From positions 1-39,672 of the forward strand of contig CABSMS010000005.1 in the NCBI GenBank assembly GCA_902478885.1: a stretch of 39,672 bases of DNA, written 5' to 3'. This DNA comes from an uncultured Collinsella sp. (GTDB lineage Bacteria > Actinomycetota > Coriobacteriia > Coriobacteriales > Coriobacteriaceae). This document shows positions 26,378 through 34,616 of this stretch, piece by piece (the first letter of the stretch is position 1; each line of letters begins with the position of its first letter). The notes under the pieces were generated by a model. It did no database searches and was not told the origin of the DNA. It saw only the letters and a program-made list of their open reading frames with translations. Both the position numbers and the translations under genes were made by a program.

Positions 26378-27517
26378 ATGGGCATGGGGGAACGAGATTC
26401 TGAGGGCCTGTCGGCGCAGGAGCGACTCGAACAGCTTCGCGCTCAGCGGATGGCACCGAAAGATACCGGGGTTCACATTGAATCCGACGCACCAAATGGA
26501 CGTGTGGACATCAACTGGAATACCGCCGGTGCACCAAAGCACCATGTGAGCATTAATTTATCGCGCATCGTAGATGCTATTCCGACCGTCATTCGTTTTC
26601 TTCCGGTGCGTATTTTTACGGTGTGGGGTCTTTGCTCGGTCTGGTACCGTCTGTTCCTAAATACAGGTGGAGACGATATTTTGCATACGGGTCTCCCTGC
26701 TCCTGGATATAGCGCTTTTAACCCATTCGCTCAAGCAGCCGTTATTTTCGGTGGCCTAATTGTCGTTTCGATTGAGTTATTAATTGGACCGCTGAGTCTG
26801 ATTATCAAACAGCTGATCATTGGTCTTTTCTATTTGCTACGCGGTTCAGCTGCTACAAGGCGCGCATTATCGGATGCGCATGCACAATTTAACTTTGGTC
26901 AGTTTATCGCTGACACGCGCGAAGGCTATCACAATGGCTATTCACTATTGGGGTCGGCGTTGCGCGCAAAACGTGGTGCGCGCAACGGCTCATCTTCTCT
27001 TGATTACGGCGAGGGTGCTTTGACGGGCGTAGATCCATATTCATATCAATATGATGATGGAATTGGTGATCGTCCGTCCGTCTTGGAACTGACTGATGAA
27101 GAGGCCGACCGTTTGTGGGACCTGTACTACCCGGCCTACGGCGCCGAGGGCCCCATGTCCAACCTGCACGAGGCGCTCGCCTCGGGCGACCCGCAGGACT
27201 ACACGGCCCTGATGAGCCTCGCCCTCAACGTGGCGGAGTGGTGCGAGCAAAACGGCACGCCCGACACGCACGGCTGGTTCGACGACCCCGCCTACCCGGG
27301 CGACTACGTCGATGCCGGCACGTTCTACCTCATGGCGTACTCGTTCTGGGAGCGGGAGGCCGAGGCGCGGCGCGTGGGGCCGATCGAGCCGCTCGCGGAC
27401 GACATGAGCCGCTTCATCCTGCGCCACCTGAGCGACTGGTCGCGCGAGAACGCCCACGCCTACCGCTGGCGCGGCGACTGGCGCGACGCTGACTACTTCG
27501 ACAAGGACCGCCTGTAG
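26378..27517 (+). CDS. Two-part membrane protein with a high-GC C-terminal half
   Basis: 379 residues, GAGGA before ATG 26378. A charged N-terminus is followed by hydrophobic helices near 68-93 (VIRFLPVRIFTVWGLCSVWY) and 110-155 (AVIFGGLIVVSIELLIGPLS and LIIKQLIIGLFYLLRG). After a linker the last 135 residues (from about ELTDEEADRLWDLYYPAYG) are soluble, helical and rich in Trp and acidic residues (ALNVAEWCEQNGTP, TFYLMAYSFWEREAEARRVG); this resembles a small helical domain but I cannot name it. The DNA changes sharply: about 45% GC in 27001-27060 against 72% in 27121-27180, pointing to replacement or fusion of the 3' part. It lies 22 bp after its neighbour, in the operon. Confidence 0.85.
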   Translation: MGMGERDSEGLSAQERLEQLRAQRMAPKDTGVHIESDAPNGRVDINWNTAGAPKHHVSINLSRIVDAIPTVIRFLPVRIFTVWGLCSVWYRLFLNTGGDDILHTGLPAPGYSAFNPFAQAAVIFGGLIVVSIELLIGPLSLIIKQLIIGLFYLLRGSAATRRALSDAHAQFNFGQFIADTREGYHNGYSLLGSALRAKRGARNGSSSLDYGEGALTGVDPYSYQYDDGIGDRPSVLELTDEEADRLWDLYYPAYGAEGPMSNLHEALASGDPQDYTALMSLALNVAEWCEQNGTPDTHGWFDDPAYPGDYVDAGTFYLMAYSFWEREAEARRVGPIEPLADDMSRFILRHLSDWSRENAHAYRWRGDWRDADYFDKDRL

Positions 27518-27538
27518 GCGGCGGGAGGGGAAACACGG

Positions 27539-28444
27539 ATGGCAATTAATCAGAACGGGTCTGGCCGCGGGGGCGCCGGGTCCAACGGATCGGATATCAA
27601 CGATATCGTGAACCGCTTGGGCGGTCCGCGCGTGGTGATCGTTCTTGCCGTGGTGGTAGTCATCGCGATTGTGGCGGTCACGTCCATCACAAGCGGCATC
27701 TCCGACACCAATCGGCAGACCGAGCAGCGTGCCGAGGCCAAACAGCAGCAAGAAGACGAGGCGGCGCGCGCTCAGCGTAAAAGGGAAAAAGAAGAGCGCC
27801 ACCAGGAAGAAGCGAAAAAGGCCACGGTACTTACGCTCGATGAAATTACGGACGAGGCGCTGCGCTCGGACTTAGCGCTCGATGCAGATGAGGACGGGAA
27901 TATTTCGCAAGAGACTGCGGATGAAGCTAGATCAATCGACGTCGAGTCATTTGATTCGCTTCCGCTGCTGGCCAACTTTCACAACATCACGACGTTTGGC
28001 ATCGGCGACTACGACAGCGAAAGCTACGACATAAGCTCCATTAGCAATATCACTCATCTGTCCATTGGCGATTGCTCGGTGCCTCAGGTTGATCTCACAC
28101 GTTTTCCTCAGCTACAGCGCGTTACCATAAACAGGCTCGAGAGCCCCGTCGATACCTTGAATGCCAAAAACATGTCCTCGTTGACGAACGTCCAGATCGA
28201 AGGCCTTGATGGCAGTATCGGGACACTTGACCTGTCGGGTGATGTGAACCTCGAGGTTCTGAAGATCGGTTGCAGAGTCGAAACGCTCAATTTGTGCGGG
28301 GCAGGCAGGGAAGATGCCTTCCATTTCACTTTTACACCCAATTGTGTTGGCAAGATCTTGTACGACAGCGACACGAGCAGCAGCGTGGTCGAGTACTTGC
28401 AAAAAATGAGCAGTGACTACGGCTACACCATGGAGCAGCAGTAG
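27539..28444 (+). CDS. Membrane-anchored repeat protein with EF-hand-like loop (paralogue 1)
   Basis: 301 residues, with GGGAGGGG before the ATG. A Gly-rich cytoplasmic start and RLGG precede one membrane helix (VVIVLAVVVVIAIVAVTSI, about 33-51). A highly charged Glu/Lys/Arg/Gln helix follows. Near residue 115 is DADEDGNISQET, an EF-hand/dockerin-like loop whose position 12 is Thr instead of Glu. The rest is a run of short beta-type repeats of 20-24 residues (ITHLSIGDCSVPQVDL, LQRVTINRL, LTNVQIEGLDGSIGTLDLSG), like a leucine-rich or solenoid fold, probably outside the membrane. It is paralogous to the next gene. Confidence 0.88.
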   Translation: MAINQNGSGRGGAGSNGSDINDIVNRLGGPRVVIVLAVVVVIAIVAVTSITSGISDTNRQTEQRAEAKQQQEDEAARAQRKREKEERHQEEAKKATVLTLDEITDEALRSDLALDADEDGNISQETADEARSIDVESFDSLPLLANFHNITTFGIGDYDSESYDISSISNITHLSIGDCSVPQVDLTRFPQLQRVTINRLESPVDTLNAKNMSSLTNVQIEGLDGSIGTLDLSGDVNLEVLKIGCRVETLNLCGAGREDAFHFTFTPNCVGKILYDSDTSSSVVEYLQKMSSDYGYTMEQQ

Positions 28445-28471
28445 CGATGCGCTCAAGTGAGGAGAAGCGAT

Positions 28472-29536
28472 ATGGCGAATTTTAAGCCCGACATGTCTTG
28501 GCGGGATGACGAACGGGTTCAGCGTGTGACCGAGCAGCCTTCGGGCGGGGCTCATGAGCAGGCTGCCGAGACGCCGGATGTGCGGGTGAATATGCGTCCG
28601 AACGGGCAGGCAACCGAAAAGTCTGCTGGGCAGGCGCAGCAGACACCGGGGCGTTCGACAAGTCGGATCCCTCGCCCTGCCAGACAGCCGAATGGACAGG
28701 CGGCTGAACGTGCAAATGAAGCCGTCTCTCGTTTGGGCGGCGCTCGCGCCCTGGTAGTGCTTGCGGCGGTTGTGGTCATAGGCGCGGTTGCCGTTTTCTC
28801 CGTGATTGGCGGCGTCGGTGACGTGCAAGGCGGCGGGGGAGCCTCGTCGAGCGTCTCTAAAGAGTCGAGCTCAACTGACGCCTCTGGCTCCGAGACCAAG
28901 AAAGAAAAAGGTCTCGTTGATGTTGATGCGATCTCGGATGATACACTGCACGGGCTGCTTGCCGACTACGATAACGATGACGATGGCCAGCTGACCGCCA
29001 AGGAGGCCCAACGCATCACGGAGTTGGTTGTGAGTGACGAGGTGACGGATTTCACGCCCATTAGCAAGCTGGACAAGCTCGATACGCTCGGCATCAATAC
29101 CCTAAGCGCCAAGAGTGCGGACTTTAGCGAGCTCGAGGCACTCGAGGTACTCAAGTTTGGCGACATGACGACTCAGAACCTCGATCTGAGTGTCTGTCCC
29201 AAGCTAAATTCCTTTAAGATCGAGGGCCTTAAGGGTGCTGTCAATTCCATCAACGCCTCGGGTCTTAAGAACCTGATGTTCTTTACCGTTGACCAAGGGC
29301 TTCAGGGCGACGTCGAGAAGATTGATCTTTCGAACGATGACATTCTTGGCGCACTCGAGATTACCTGCAATGTCGGCGAACTTAACCTGTCGGGTTGCAG
29401 CCACTCGTTCCCCAAGCTCAACATCGCTGCGGATCATATCGACAAGATCGTGGTCGACAGCAACACCAATGCCGACCTGGTGGCTACCCTGCGCGATCTT
29501 TGCGCCCAGAAGGGCTGGACGCTGGAGGAGCGGTAG
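28472..29536 (+). CDS. Membrane-anchored repeat protein with EF-hand-like loop (paralogue 2)
   Basis: 354 residues. The ATG at 28472 has GAGGAG 7 bases upstream; a GTG at 28457 is not well placed. The N-terminal 90 residues are polar and rich in Gln, Ala and Gly. RLGG and a membrane helix (ALVVLAAVVVIGAVAVFSVI) then match the preceding protein. Residue 167 begins DNDDDGQLTAKE, a full 12-residue EF-hand loop (D at 1, 3 and 5, G at 6, E at 12). Solenoid-like repeats follow (LDTLGINTLSAKSADFSEL, LEVLKFGDMTTQNLDL, LNSFKIEGLKGAVNSI), as in the paralogue. It is the last gene of the ten-gene operon and is followed by a strong terminator. Confidence 0.9.
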   Translation: MANFKPDMSWRDDERVQRVTEQPSGGAHEQAAETPDVRVNMRPNGQATEKSAGQAQQTPGRSTSRIPRPARQPNGQAAERANEAVSRLGGARALVVLAAVVVIGAVAVFSVIGGVGDVQGGGGASSSVSKESSSTDASGSETKKEKGLVDVDAISDDTLHGLLADYDNDDDGQLTAKEAQRITELVVSDEVTDFTPISKLDKLDTLGINTLSAKSADFSELEALEVLKFGDMTTQNLDLSVCPKLNSFKIEGLKGAVNSINASGLKNLMFFTVDQGLQGDVEKIDLSNDDILGALEITCNVGELNLSGCSHSFPKLNIAADHIDKIVVDSNTNADLVATLRDLCAQKGWTLEER

Positions 29537-29586
29537 GCTTCTCCAAAGGGATGGATCAGTGTTTGTCGCAAAGCCATAGCTAAATG

Positions 29587-29622
29587 AAAAGGGGGCTCGG
29601 TTTTGAACCGAGCCCCCTTTTT
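29587..29622. terminator. Bidirectional terminator at the end of the ten-gene operon
   Basis: The perfect stem AAAAGGGGGCTCGGTT / AACCGAGCCCCCTTTT has an A run on one side and a T run on the other, so it works for both the rightward operon and the leftward TIR operon. Confidence 0.95.
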
Positions 29623-29624
29623 GT

Positions 29625-30679
29625 CTATTTCTGAACAGCAGCTGCCTTCTTTTTTCCTCTTCGAGTAGCTCGCCAAGTTGCTTGCCGTCCTTGGTCTTCC
29701 AGTCAGCCATGCCACTACTGCAGCGACCGATAACAAACGCAGATGCAGCAGAGGGGGTTGGGAATACCAGTTTTTCGGTTAGGATGTTGTCCTCATTGAT
29801 GAGGTGCTGGTATTTTTGACGGCTTTCATATGTGGGCTTGCGGGCAGATGCGGTGGTGCCTTCGGCAATTTTTGAGCCGTTCATTACAATGAAGCCATCG
29901 CTTGTGAAATACCCGATTGCATCGGATCCACGACCGTACGTATGAAGCTCAATTTCCGATATGTCTTGTGGGGCGCTGATTTTGACGGGGATGTCTTCGA
30001 TTTCTTCAGTAGCGTCTTCTTGCATATGATCGATGGCAGCTTTGACTTTATTGGCAAGCCATTGAACAATACAGTCTCTAATAAAGAAATAATCAGAACC
30101 TTGGGCTTCGTTCTTGAGCAAGTCGATCAGTTTTGGCAATATGCCCTCGACGCCATTGACCTCTTTGATTTTTGTCCAAGTTTCGCAAGCATTTGTGTAG
30201 GCGGCTTCAGAATCCTTTTCATTATCAAAATGCAGCTTGGATTTATCTTTCAGTTTGTCTGCAACGGTTTTTTGAGCAGCCCAAAAAACCGGAACACAAA
30301 GGCTTCCGTGGTGTTTTTCACTATCGTTTCGAGTGTCAATTTGATTCGTGCGAAACGTGTTGAATTCATATCGGCAAGGATCGCTTGTAAGGTATTCTTC
30401 TGTAATAAATGCTAGGAGGATATCGCTTTTGGACAGGTCTTTATCGATCTTCTCTGGCCAGTTATCGCCGATACTGATTGAATTTAAGTCGATCACTTTT
30501 TCCACTCGGTATTCGGTGTCCTTGAGAAGATCATTGTTAAGCTTGTCCATTGTTCGGTTAACAATATCTATGAGATGGTTGAATAGATTGTCGTTGCGTC
30601 TGTAGCTAATAAAGACCTTTACAAGGGTGTTGCCATTTTCATCTTTTTCAACCCCTAGCATGGACTGCTGCTGGCTCAT
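29625..30679 (-). CDS. TIR-domain protein with C-terminal DUF4357-like domain, one-base frameshift near its end
   Basis: Starts at ATG 30677-30679 with GGAGG upstream. The TIR domain (about 20-170) shows VKVFISYRRND, DLNSISIGDNWPEKI, SDILLAFITEEYLTSDPCRYEF; the final Glu is in the place of the catalytic glutamate of NAD-cleaving TIR domains. The C-terminal domain (about 250-345) ends with AASAFVIGRCSSGMADWKTKDGK-type sequence, typical of DUF4357. As written the frame continues past the terminator and across the neighbouring gene. One more A in the run at 29650-29655 would give EEEKKKAAAVQK and a TAG at 29625-29627, two bases before the terminator stem. Low GC for the region (26 of 60 in 30001-30060) suggests transfer. 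It is the third gene of the leftward operon. Confidence 0.82.
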
Positions 30680-30705
30680 GAGTTCCTCCGTTTTGACGAT
30701 TGCTG

Positions 30706-33093
30706 TTATTTGACAATGCTGCCCTTGGCGATGCGGGCTGAGAGGGCGACGATGATTCGGTCGTAGGCATAGACGTCCTTGCCCAGCAAGAATCCACGGG
30801 CGCCGAGTATGTCGTTGTCGAGTGTCATGTAGGCGTGACGCATGAGGGCCTCAGATTTATTCGTGCCTTCGGGCTTGTCTTCGGGCTTGTCTTCGGGCTC
30901 CTCCCCTTTAAGGAGAAGATTGACATTATGTGCGCGCCTGCGCTGATCCCTCTCGTCCTCTCTGGTGCCGTGCCCCAGCTCGGTCATGCCTATTGCCTGA
31001 CAGTAAGCGAGCCAGCGCTCGTGCTCTATATCGCCCAATAGGCAGATAGTTTTAATTCTTCTGCGATAATTGGCTTCATTGTTGGCGAAGGTCTCTAATG
31101 TATCGCCTTTCTTTTTATTTTCGAGTAGGTATTGTTTTACCAGATGACCATTGTCTAGGCCTTCGCTTCTTCCGCCTTCTAGTTTCGCCAGATAGTCGTT
31201 TTCGAGCGTATCGATGGTTTCCGATAGACCAACCGACCAAAAGCGACTGGGAAGATACGCGGCCGACGCGCGACTGCTGCATTTGTTCCACTCGTTCTTG
31301 TTGAATTTGTCGCGCGCCATATCGTCTGCCATGGAGGCATCATAGCTGACGGTGGCATGGTCATAGTTGCACATCTCATATACCGCATTGAGCTGTATGG
31401 CGCGCTGTTCAAGCTTATTATTGAGGAGATTGTCGTAGGTAAAGAAAGCCTTGCGAGAACCAAAGGGATGCATGATTCCGACAATGGGGTCCTTTTCCTT
31501 TTCGGAACTTGCTGCGGTCATGGCGAGCTTTCTTAAGGCTTTAAGAATCTCTTCGCTCTCGATGTGAGGGCAAATAACAGGGCGTTGCTTCATGTAGTTT
31601 GGAGTGCCATGCTCGACAAAGCGGTTGAAAATCTGCCGTTGCAACATAAGGGAGCATGAGAGGTTCTGGCTGCAGTTGCCCGTGGTTACAAAGGCATAAA
31701 CGAATGCGTTATCGGGCAGCAGGACACAACTGTCATCACATGCCACGCGCTTGCTCTGAAGGTCGTAGTGCAGAGCTGCGACGCTGTTGCCTGCCATAAG
31801 GCGGTCAAGCGTGATTGAGGGGGCGCTGGCCTCGACAAAACGCACTGTAGGTATCCCGTCTTTGATCTCTCCGAGCATTTCGGGATATCGTGCCGCCTCG
31901 CGCTCGACGATTTCGTGGGCATTAGGGTCGACGATCACAATGCTGAGCTTTACCTGCGGCAGACGGTCCATCCAGTATGCGGCGCGTGCCGCCTGCATAC
32001 CGTAATCTCCTGCGCCAATTACGAGCACTGTGAGGTTTTGGAGCTTGGTGCTGTCGTCGCGGGTGATGTCGACAGGAGCAAGCCATCTGAAAAGGGGTGC
32101 CTCGTCCAGAACGTTGTAGATTTCGTTTTGCGTACGAGAAACCAGGTGCAGATTGACGTTTTTTGGATAGGGCTTGATGGCATCAAAAACTCTCGGGTCG
32201 TCGGGGTTGCTGTGAAGACAATGCAGCGTGATCTTAAAAGGTTGCTCGTCGGTTTGGAACTGCTGGTTAAGCGTCTCGAGCATGTCGATCGTTGCGCTTA
32301 CATTTCGCTCGGTTTTTTCGGAAGTCGCAACGACATCGATATACTCGGTGCATCTTGATCGAGTTCGATCGGTAGTGGTCTTCAGGACATCGGCTGCGCC
32401 GTCTTCGGTGAAGGCGTAGCGTACATATCCTTGGCAGAGGTTGCGCAGTATACGCTGGCGGTCGCCGTCCTCGTCGCAGTCAAGACAGAAGACGAGAGCG
32501 ATGTCGCCGCCGTTGGCCTTATTGAGCTTTCCATCTTTGATGTCGTTGACGATATCGCGCGTGAGCAACTCAGTGTTGGCGTCAACGCTTTCAAAGACAA
32601 TTACATGGTTGGCATGCTTGAGGTGATGCTTGATCACGCTGCCCGAGAGGCGTGTGACGACGGCGTTGAAGGCAAGTAGGCCAACTTCAACGGGAAGGGC
32701 AATGATGTATGCGAGTGTTAACAGCGAATAGAACAGGCGGCATGCTTGGCTGGGGATGACGCCGTTGACGACCGATGTTATATCGGTAAGGCCAGTCTGG
32801 ATGGTTGTTGTCCAGCCAACTGTGAATAGGTTGGTGATGAACCAGCTGATATAATTCCAGCCCCCTGGTTCCCAGCCCTCGCCAAGGTCGGATGAAAAGC
32901 ATTGCTCCCAGGTAACGGGCGCGAACAGGAAAAGGGCTCCAATGGCAAGGACGATGAAGGCGACGAGGCGACGATCATAATCTATTTCATGGCCAAAGAA
33001 CCTGTACTGATGACTGTGGAGCTCCAGGAAGACAGAGCAACAGAGTGCGACGAAAGCGATCAGGGGCGCTAGGGTCCATAAGATTTCAGCCAA
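30706..33093 (-). CDS. Channel-like membrane protein with RCK/TrkA-N-type domains and RyR-like C-terminus
   Basis: 795 residues. TTG start at 33091-33093, supported by AGGAGG 8 bases upstream. Membrane helices lie at the N-terminus (ILWTLAPLIAFVALCCSVFLEL, LVAFIVLAIGALFLFAPV, and later LFYSLLTLAYIIALPVEVG), with a re-entrant-like TNLFTVGWTTTIQTG between them. Two Rossmann-type regions follow: NHVIVFESVDANTE and the clear LTVLVIGAGDYGMQAARAA (near 357). The last quarter has LGDIEHERWLAY, like the histidine/tryptophan signature of RyR domains, but the second half is divergent. It may be a nucleotide-gated ion channel (inference). It lies between the TIR gene (26-bp gap) and the gene at 33153 (59-bp gap), transcribed together. 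Confidence 0.78.
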   Translation of the reverse strand: MAEILWTLAPLIAFVALCCSVFLELHSHQYRFFGHEIDYDRRLVAFIVLAIGALFLFAPVTWEQCFSSDLGEGWEPGGWNYISWFITNLFTVGWTTTIQTGLTDITSVVNGVIPSQACRLFYSLLTLAYIIALPVEVGLLAFNAVVTRLSGSVIKHHLKHANHVIVFESVDANTELLTRDIVNDIKDGKLNKANGGDIALVFCLDCDEDGDRQRILRNLCQGYVRYAFTEDGAADVLKTTTDRTRSRCTEYIDVVATSEKTERNVSATIDMLETLNQQFQTDEQPFKITLHCLHSNPDDPRVFDAIKPYPKNVNLHLVSRTQNEIYNVLDEAPLFRWLAPVDITRDDSTKLQNLTVLVIGAGDYGMQAARAAYWMDRLPQVKLSIVIVDPNAHEIVEREAARYPEMLGEIKDGIPTVRFVEASAPSITLDRLMAGNSVAALHYDLQSKRVACDDSCVLLPDNAFVYAFVTTGNCSQNLSCSLMLQRQIFNRFVEHGTPNYMKQRPVICPHIESEEILKALRKLAMTAASSEKEKDPIVGIMHPFGSRKAFFTYDNLLNNKLEQRAIQLNAVYEMCNYDHATVSYDASMADDMARDKFNKNEWNKCSSRASAAYLPSRFWSVGLSETIDTLENDYLAKLEGGRSEGLDNGHLVKQYLLENKKKGDTLETFANNEANYRRRIKTICLLGDIEHERWLAYCQAIGMTELGHGTREDERDQRRRAHNVNLLLKGEEPEDKPEDKPEGTNKSEALMRHAYMTLDNDILGARGFLLGKDVYAYDRIIVALSARIAKGSIVK

Positions 33094-33152
33094 AGTAGTA
33101 ACCTCCTAGGATTAGAGGGCAGTGTGAGCAAATGGGCATATCTTCCCACTGC

Positions 33153-34424
33153 CTACGTAAGCATGCGGTCTCTCAGCTCGGCCGCCTCGTTAATCTCAAC
33201 GTTGGTGCGGCCTTGGAGATCTTCGGTGCGCTTGCTGGTGAGCTTGCCGTCCTTTAGCCCGTAGGTGGTGTACTGAACGATTGCGCCGGCGGTTTCGGCT
33301 GCCTGACGTAGGGGCTCGTAGGTGTCGGTTTGCTCGCACCATGCATAGAAATCATCGACGGTGGCGTTGGGATTGCCGCTAAAGAGTCGATACCATTCGC
33401 GCCCAAAGCTGCCAAGGACCGAGAACGTCTTTTTCTCGACAAGCTTGTCGCCCTTGTATTTGTAGTCCAGCGTGAGGTCCACCAGATAGGCGGCTCCCGT
33501 TTCAAAGGCGTTCTCATTGCTTTGATGACCGATGACCTCGGCCTCCGGATAGTACTTGTCAATAAACTCGGCGGCGTCGCCTTCGTAGTCGGCAACGATG
33601 CGCACGCTCTGTACCTTGCCCCGCTTGTACGTGTAGTGCAGGATGCGCAGCAGTCGCTCCTGCCAAAACGCATAGGAAAACAGGTGGTCGACAAAGTGCG
33701 GGTTCTCAAGCCGATTGGCCCGATCCATCCAAATGGTTTGGAACAGCTGGTAGTCGGCCTGTGGCTCGCCCGTGACCTCGCGGAACCACTGTACGGCGAC
33801 GTCGGCGGGGATATAGAACGATAGTCGCTCCTGCGGAGTACCGCTCTTGGTCGTTTTGGCGCGCAGGGGAATCTCGACCTCGTAGCCAGAACCGTCGTCC
33901 GTTCCGCAGTTTAAAACGGGCGGCAGCATAAACTGGCAGGGGCCCTCGTCGCATACGCGCATTGGCTGGGGGCTAACAGGTCGCCCGTCAAACTCCATCT
34001 CGATGTCTGTGTCGTCCTCTTCGTCCTCGTCATCATCTTCGATGCCAAGGTCGTAGCCGGTGTAGTAGTCATCCAGGTGTCGTTCGTTTACATTTCGCCC
34101 GTTTACGACGTAAAAGACGGTAACGCCCGTCATGCGGTCGCAATACTTTGCGACTTCAAAGAGATTGCAGCTCTCCTCGGGCGTAAAGTTATCCATGCGG
34201 TGCAGGAACTCGGTAGCGCATTCCTCGGGATCATAGCCGTCCATGTCGCTGTCACCGACCCAAAAGTTGGGATCACGATTGCTTTTGAAGTACCACCAGT
34301 ACCAGACGGGGCAGAATACCGCATTTACGCCAAAAAAGACCTTTTGGATGATGTTGCCGTTGCCGTCGAACTTGTAATCGAGCGGCAAGTTAACAACCGG
34401 ATCATTTGATGTGTCACGCGCCAT
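33153..34424 (-). CDS. Unknown protein with an internal repeat
   Basis: 423 residues, ATG at 34422-34424 with GGGAG upstream. No signal peptide or membrane segment is seen. A segment near the start (LPLDYKFDGNGNIIQKVFFG, then WYWWYFKSNRDP) recurs near residues 303-350 (LTLDYKYKGDKLVEKKTFSV, then WYRLFSGNPNATV), so the protein carries two copies of one domain edge. A strongly acidic stretch (DDDEDEEDDTD) separates them. I do not recognise the family. It is the first gene of the leftward operon with the RyR-like and TIR genes. A GTTGCGCAAC box and a GC hairpin lie upstream. Confidence 0.82.
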   Translation of the reverse strand: MARDTSNDPVVNLPLDYKFDGNGNIIQKVFFGVNAVFCPVWYWWYFKSNRDPNFWVGDSDMDGYDPEECATEFLHRMDNFTPEESCNLFEVAKYCDRMTGVTVFYVVNGRNVNERHLDDYYTGYDLGIEDDDEDEEDDTDIEMEFDGRPVSPQPMRVCDEGPCQFMLPPVLNCGTDDGSGYEVEIPLRAKTTKSGTPQERLSFYIPADVAVQWFREVTGEPQADYQLFQTIWMDRANRLENPHFVDHLFSYAFWQERLLRILHYTYKRGKVQSVRIVADYEGDAAEFIDKYYPEAEVIGHQSNENAFETGAAYLVDLTLDYKYKGDKLVEKKTFSVLGSFGREWYRLFSGNPNATVDDFYAWCEQTDTYEPLRQAAETAGAIVQYTTYGLKDGKLTSKRTEDLQGRTNVEINEAAELRDRMLT

Positions 34425-34451
34425 GGTGTGCTCCCTGCGATGATTTGTGTT

Positions 34452-34492
34452 GCGCGCGCAGGTCAGATTCGATGCGTCTGACCTGCGCGCGC
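34452..34492. promoter_or_regulatory. Perfect 16-bp GC hairpin in the leader of the 33153-34424 gene
   Basis: GCGCGCGCAGGTCAGA (34452-34467) and its exact complement (34477-34492) enclose a 9-bp loop. It lies 28 bp before the start codon and downstream of the GTTGCGCAAC box, so it would be in the mRNA leader. There is no T run, so it is not a classic terminator of the gene to its right. It could affect translation or mRNA stability. Confidence 0.65.
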
Positions 34493-34530
34493 CTGTTACT
34501 TCGCATACTAGGCCGCCTGCGCTGTATTCT

Positions 34531-34585
34531 GTTGCGCAACATCGCGAACGGTGCGGTTCGACGTCCGGGGCCGATGCCGCGCAAC
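34531..34585. promoter_or_regulatory. GTTGCGCAAC box 4 with a degenerate second copy
   Basis: Perfect core at 34531-34540 (TGTTGCGCAACA in context). A degenerate copy, GCCGCGCAAC at 34576-34585, lies 45 bp away. The spacing differs from that of boxes 2 and 3 (35 bp) by 10 bp, about one helical turn, so both pairs would face the same side of DNA. It is upstream of the operon that encodes the TIR and RyR-like proteins. Confidence 0.72.
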
Positions 34586-34616
34586 AGATACATGGCTTGG
34601 CCGTGCCAATCGCTCT

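Noticed and set aside
27041..27802. Minus-strand open frame over the high-GC segment
   Set aside because: It arises from the high GC of the C-terminal coding part of the plus-strand gene and spans two genes of the operon.
9531..29536. Type VI secretion regulatory module (PpkA, PppA, Fha, ClpV)
   Set aside because: No sheath, baseplate, membrane complex, Hcp or VgrG genes occur in the window, and the AAA+ protein does not show ClpV-specific features that I can see.
29204..29624. Extended C-terminus of the TIR protein across the terminator and antisense to the repeat-protein gene
   Set aside because: A one-base slip in an A run explains it, and the strand opposite encodes a clear protein with EF-hand and repeats.
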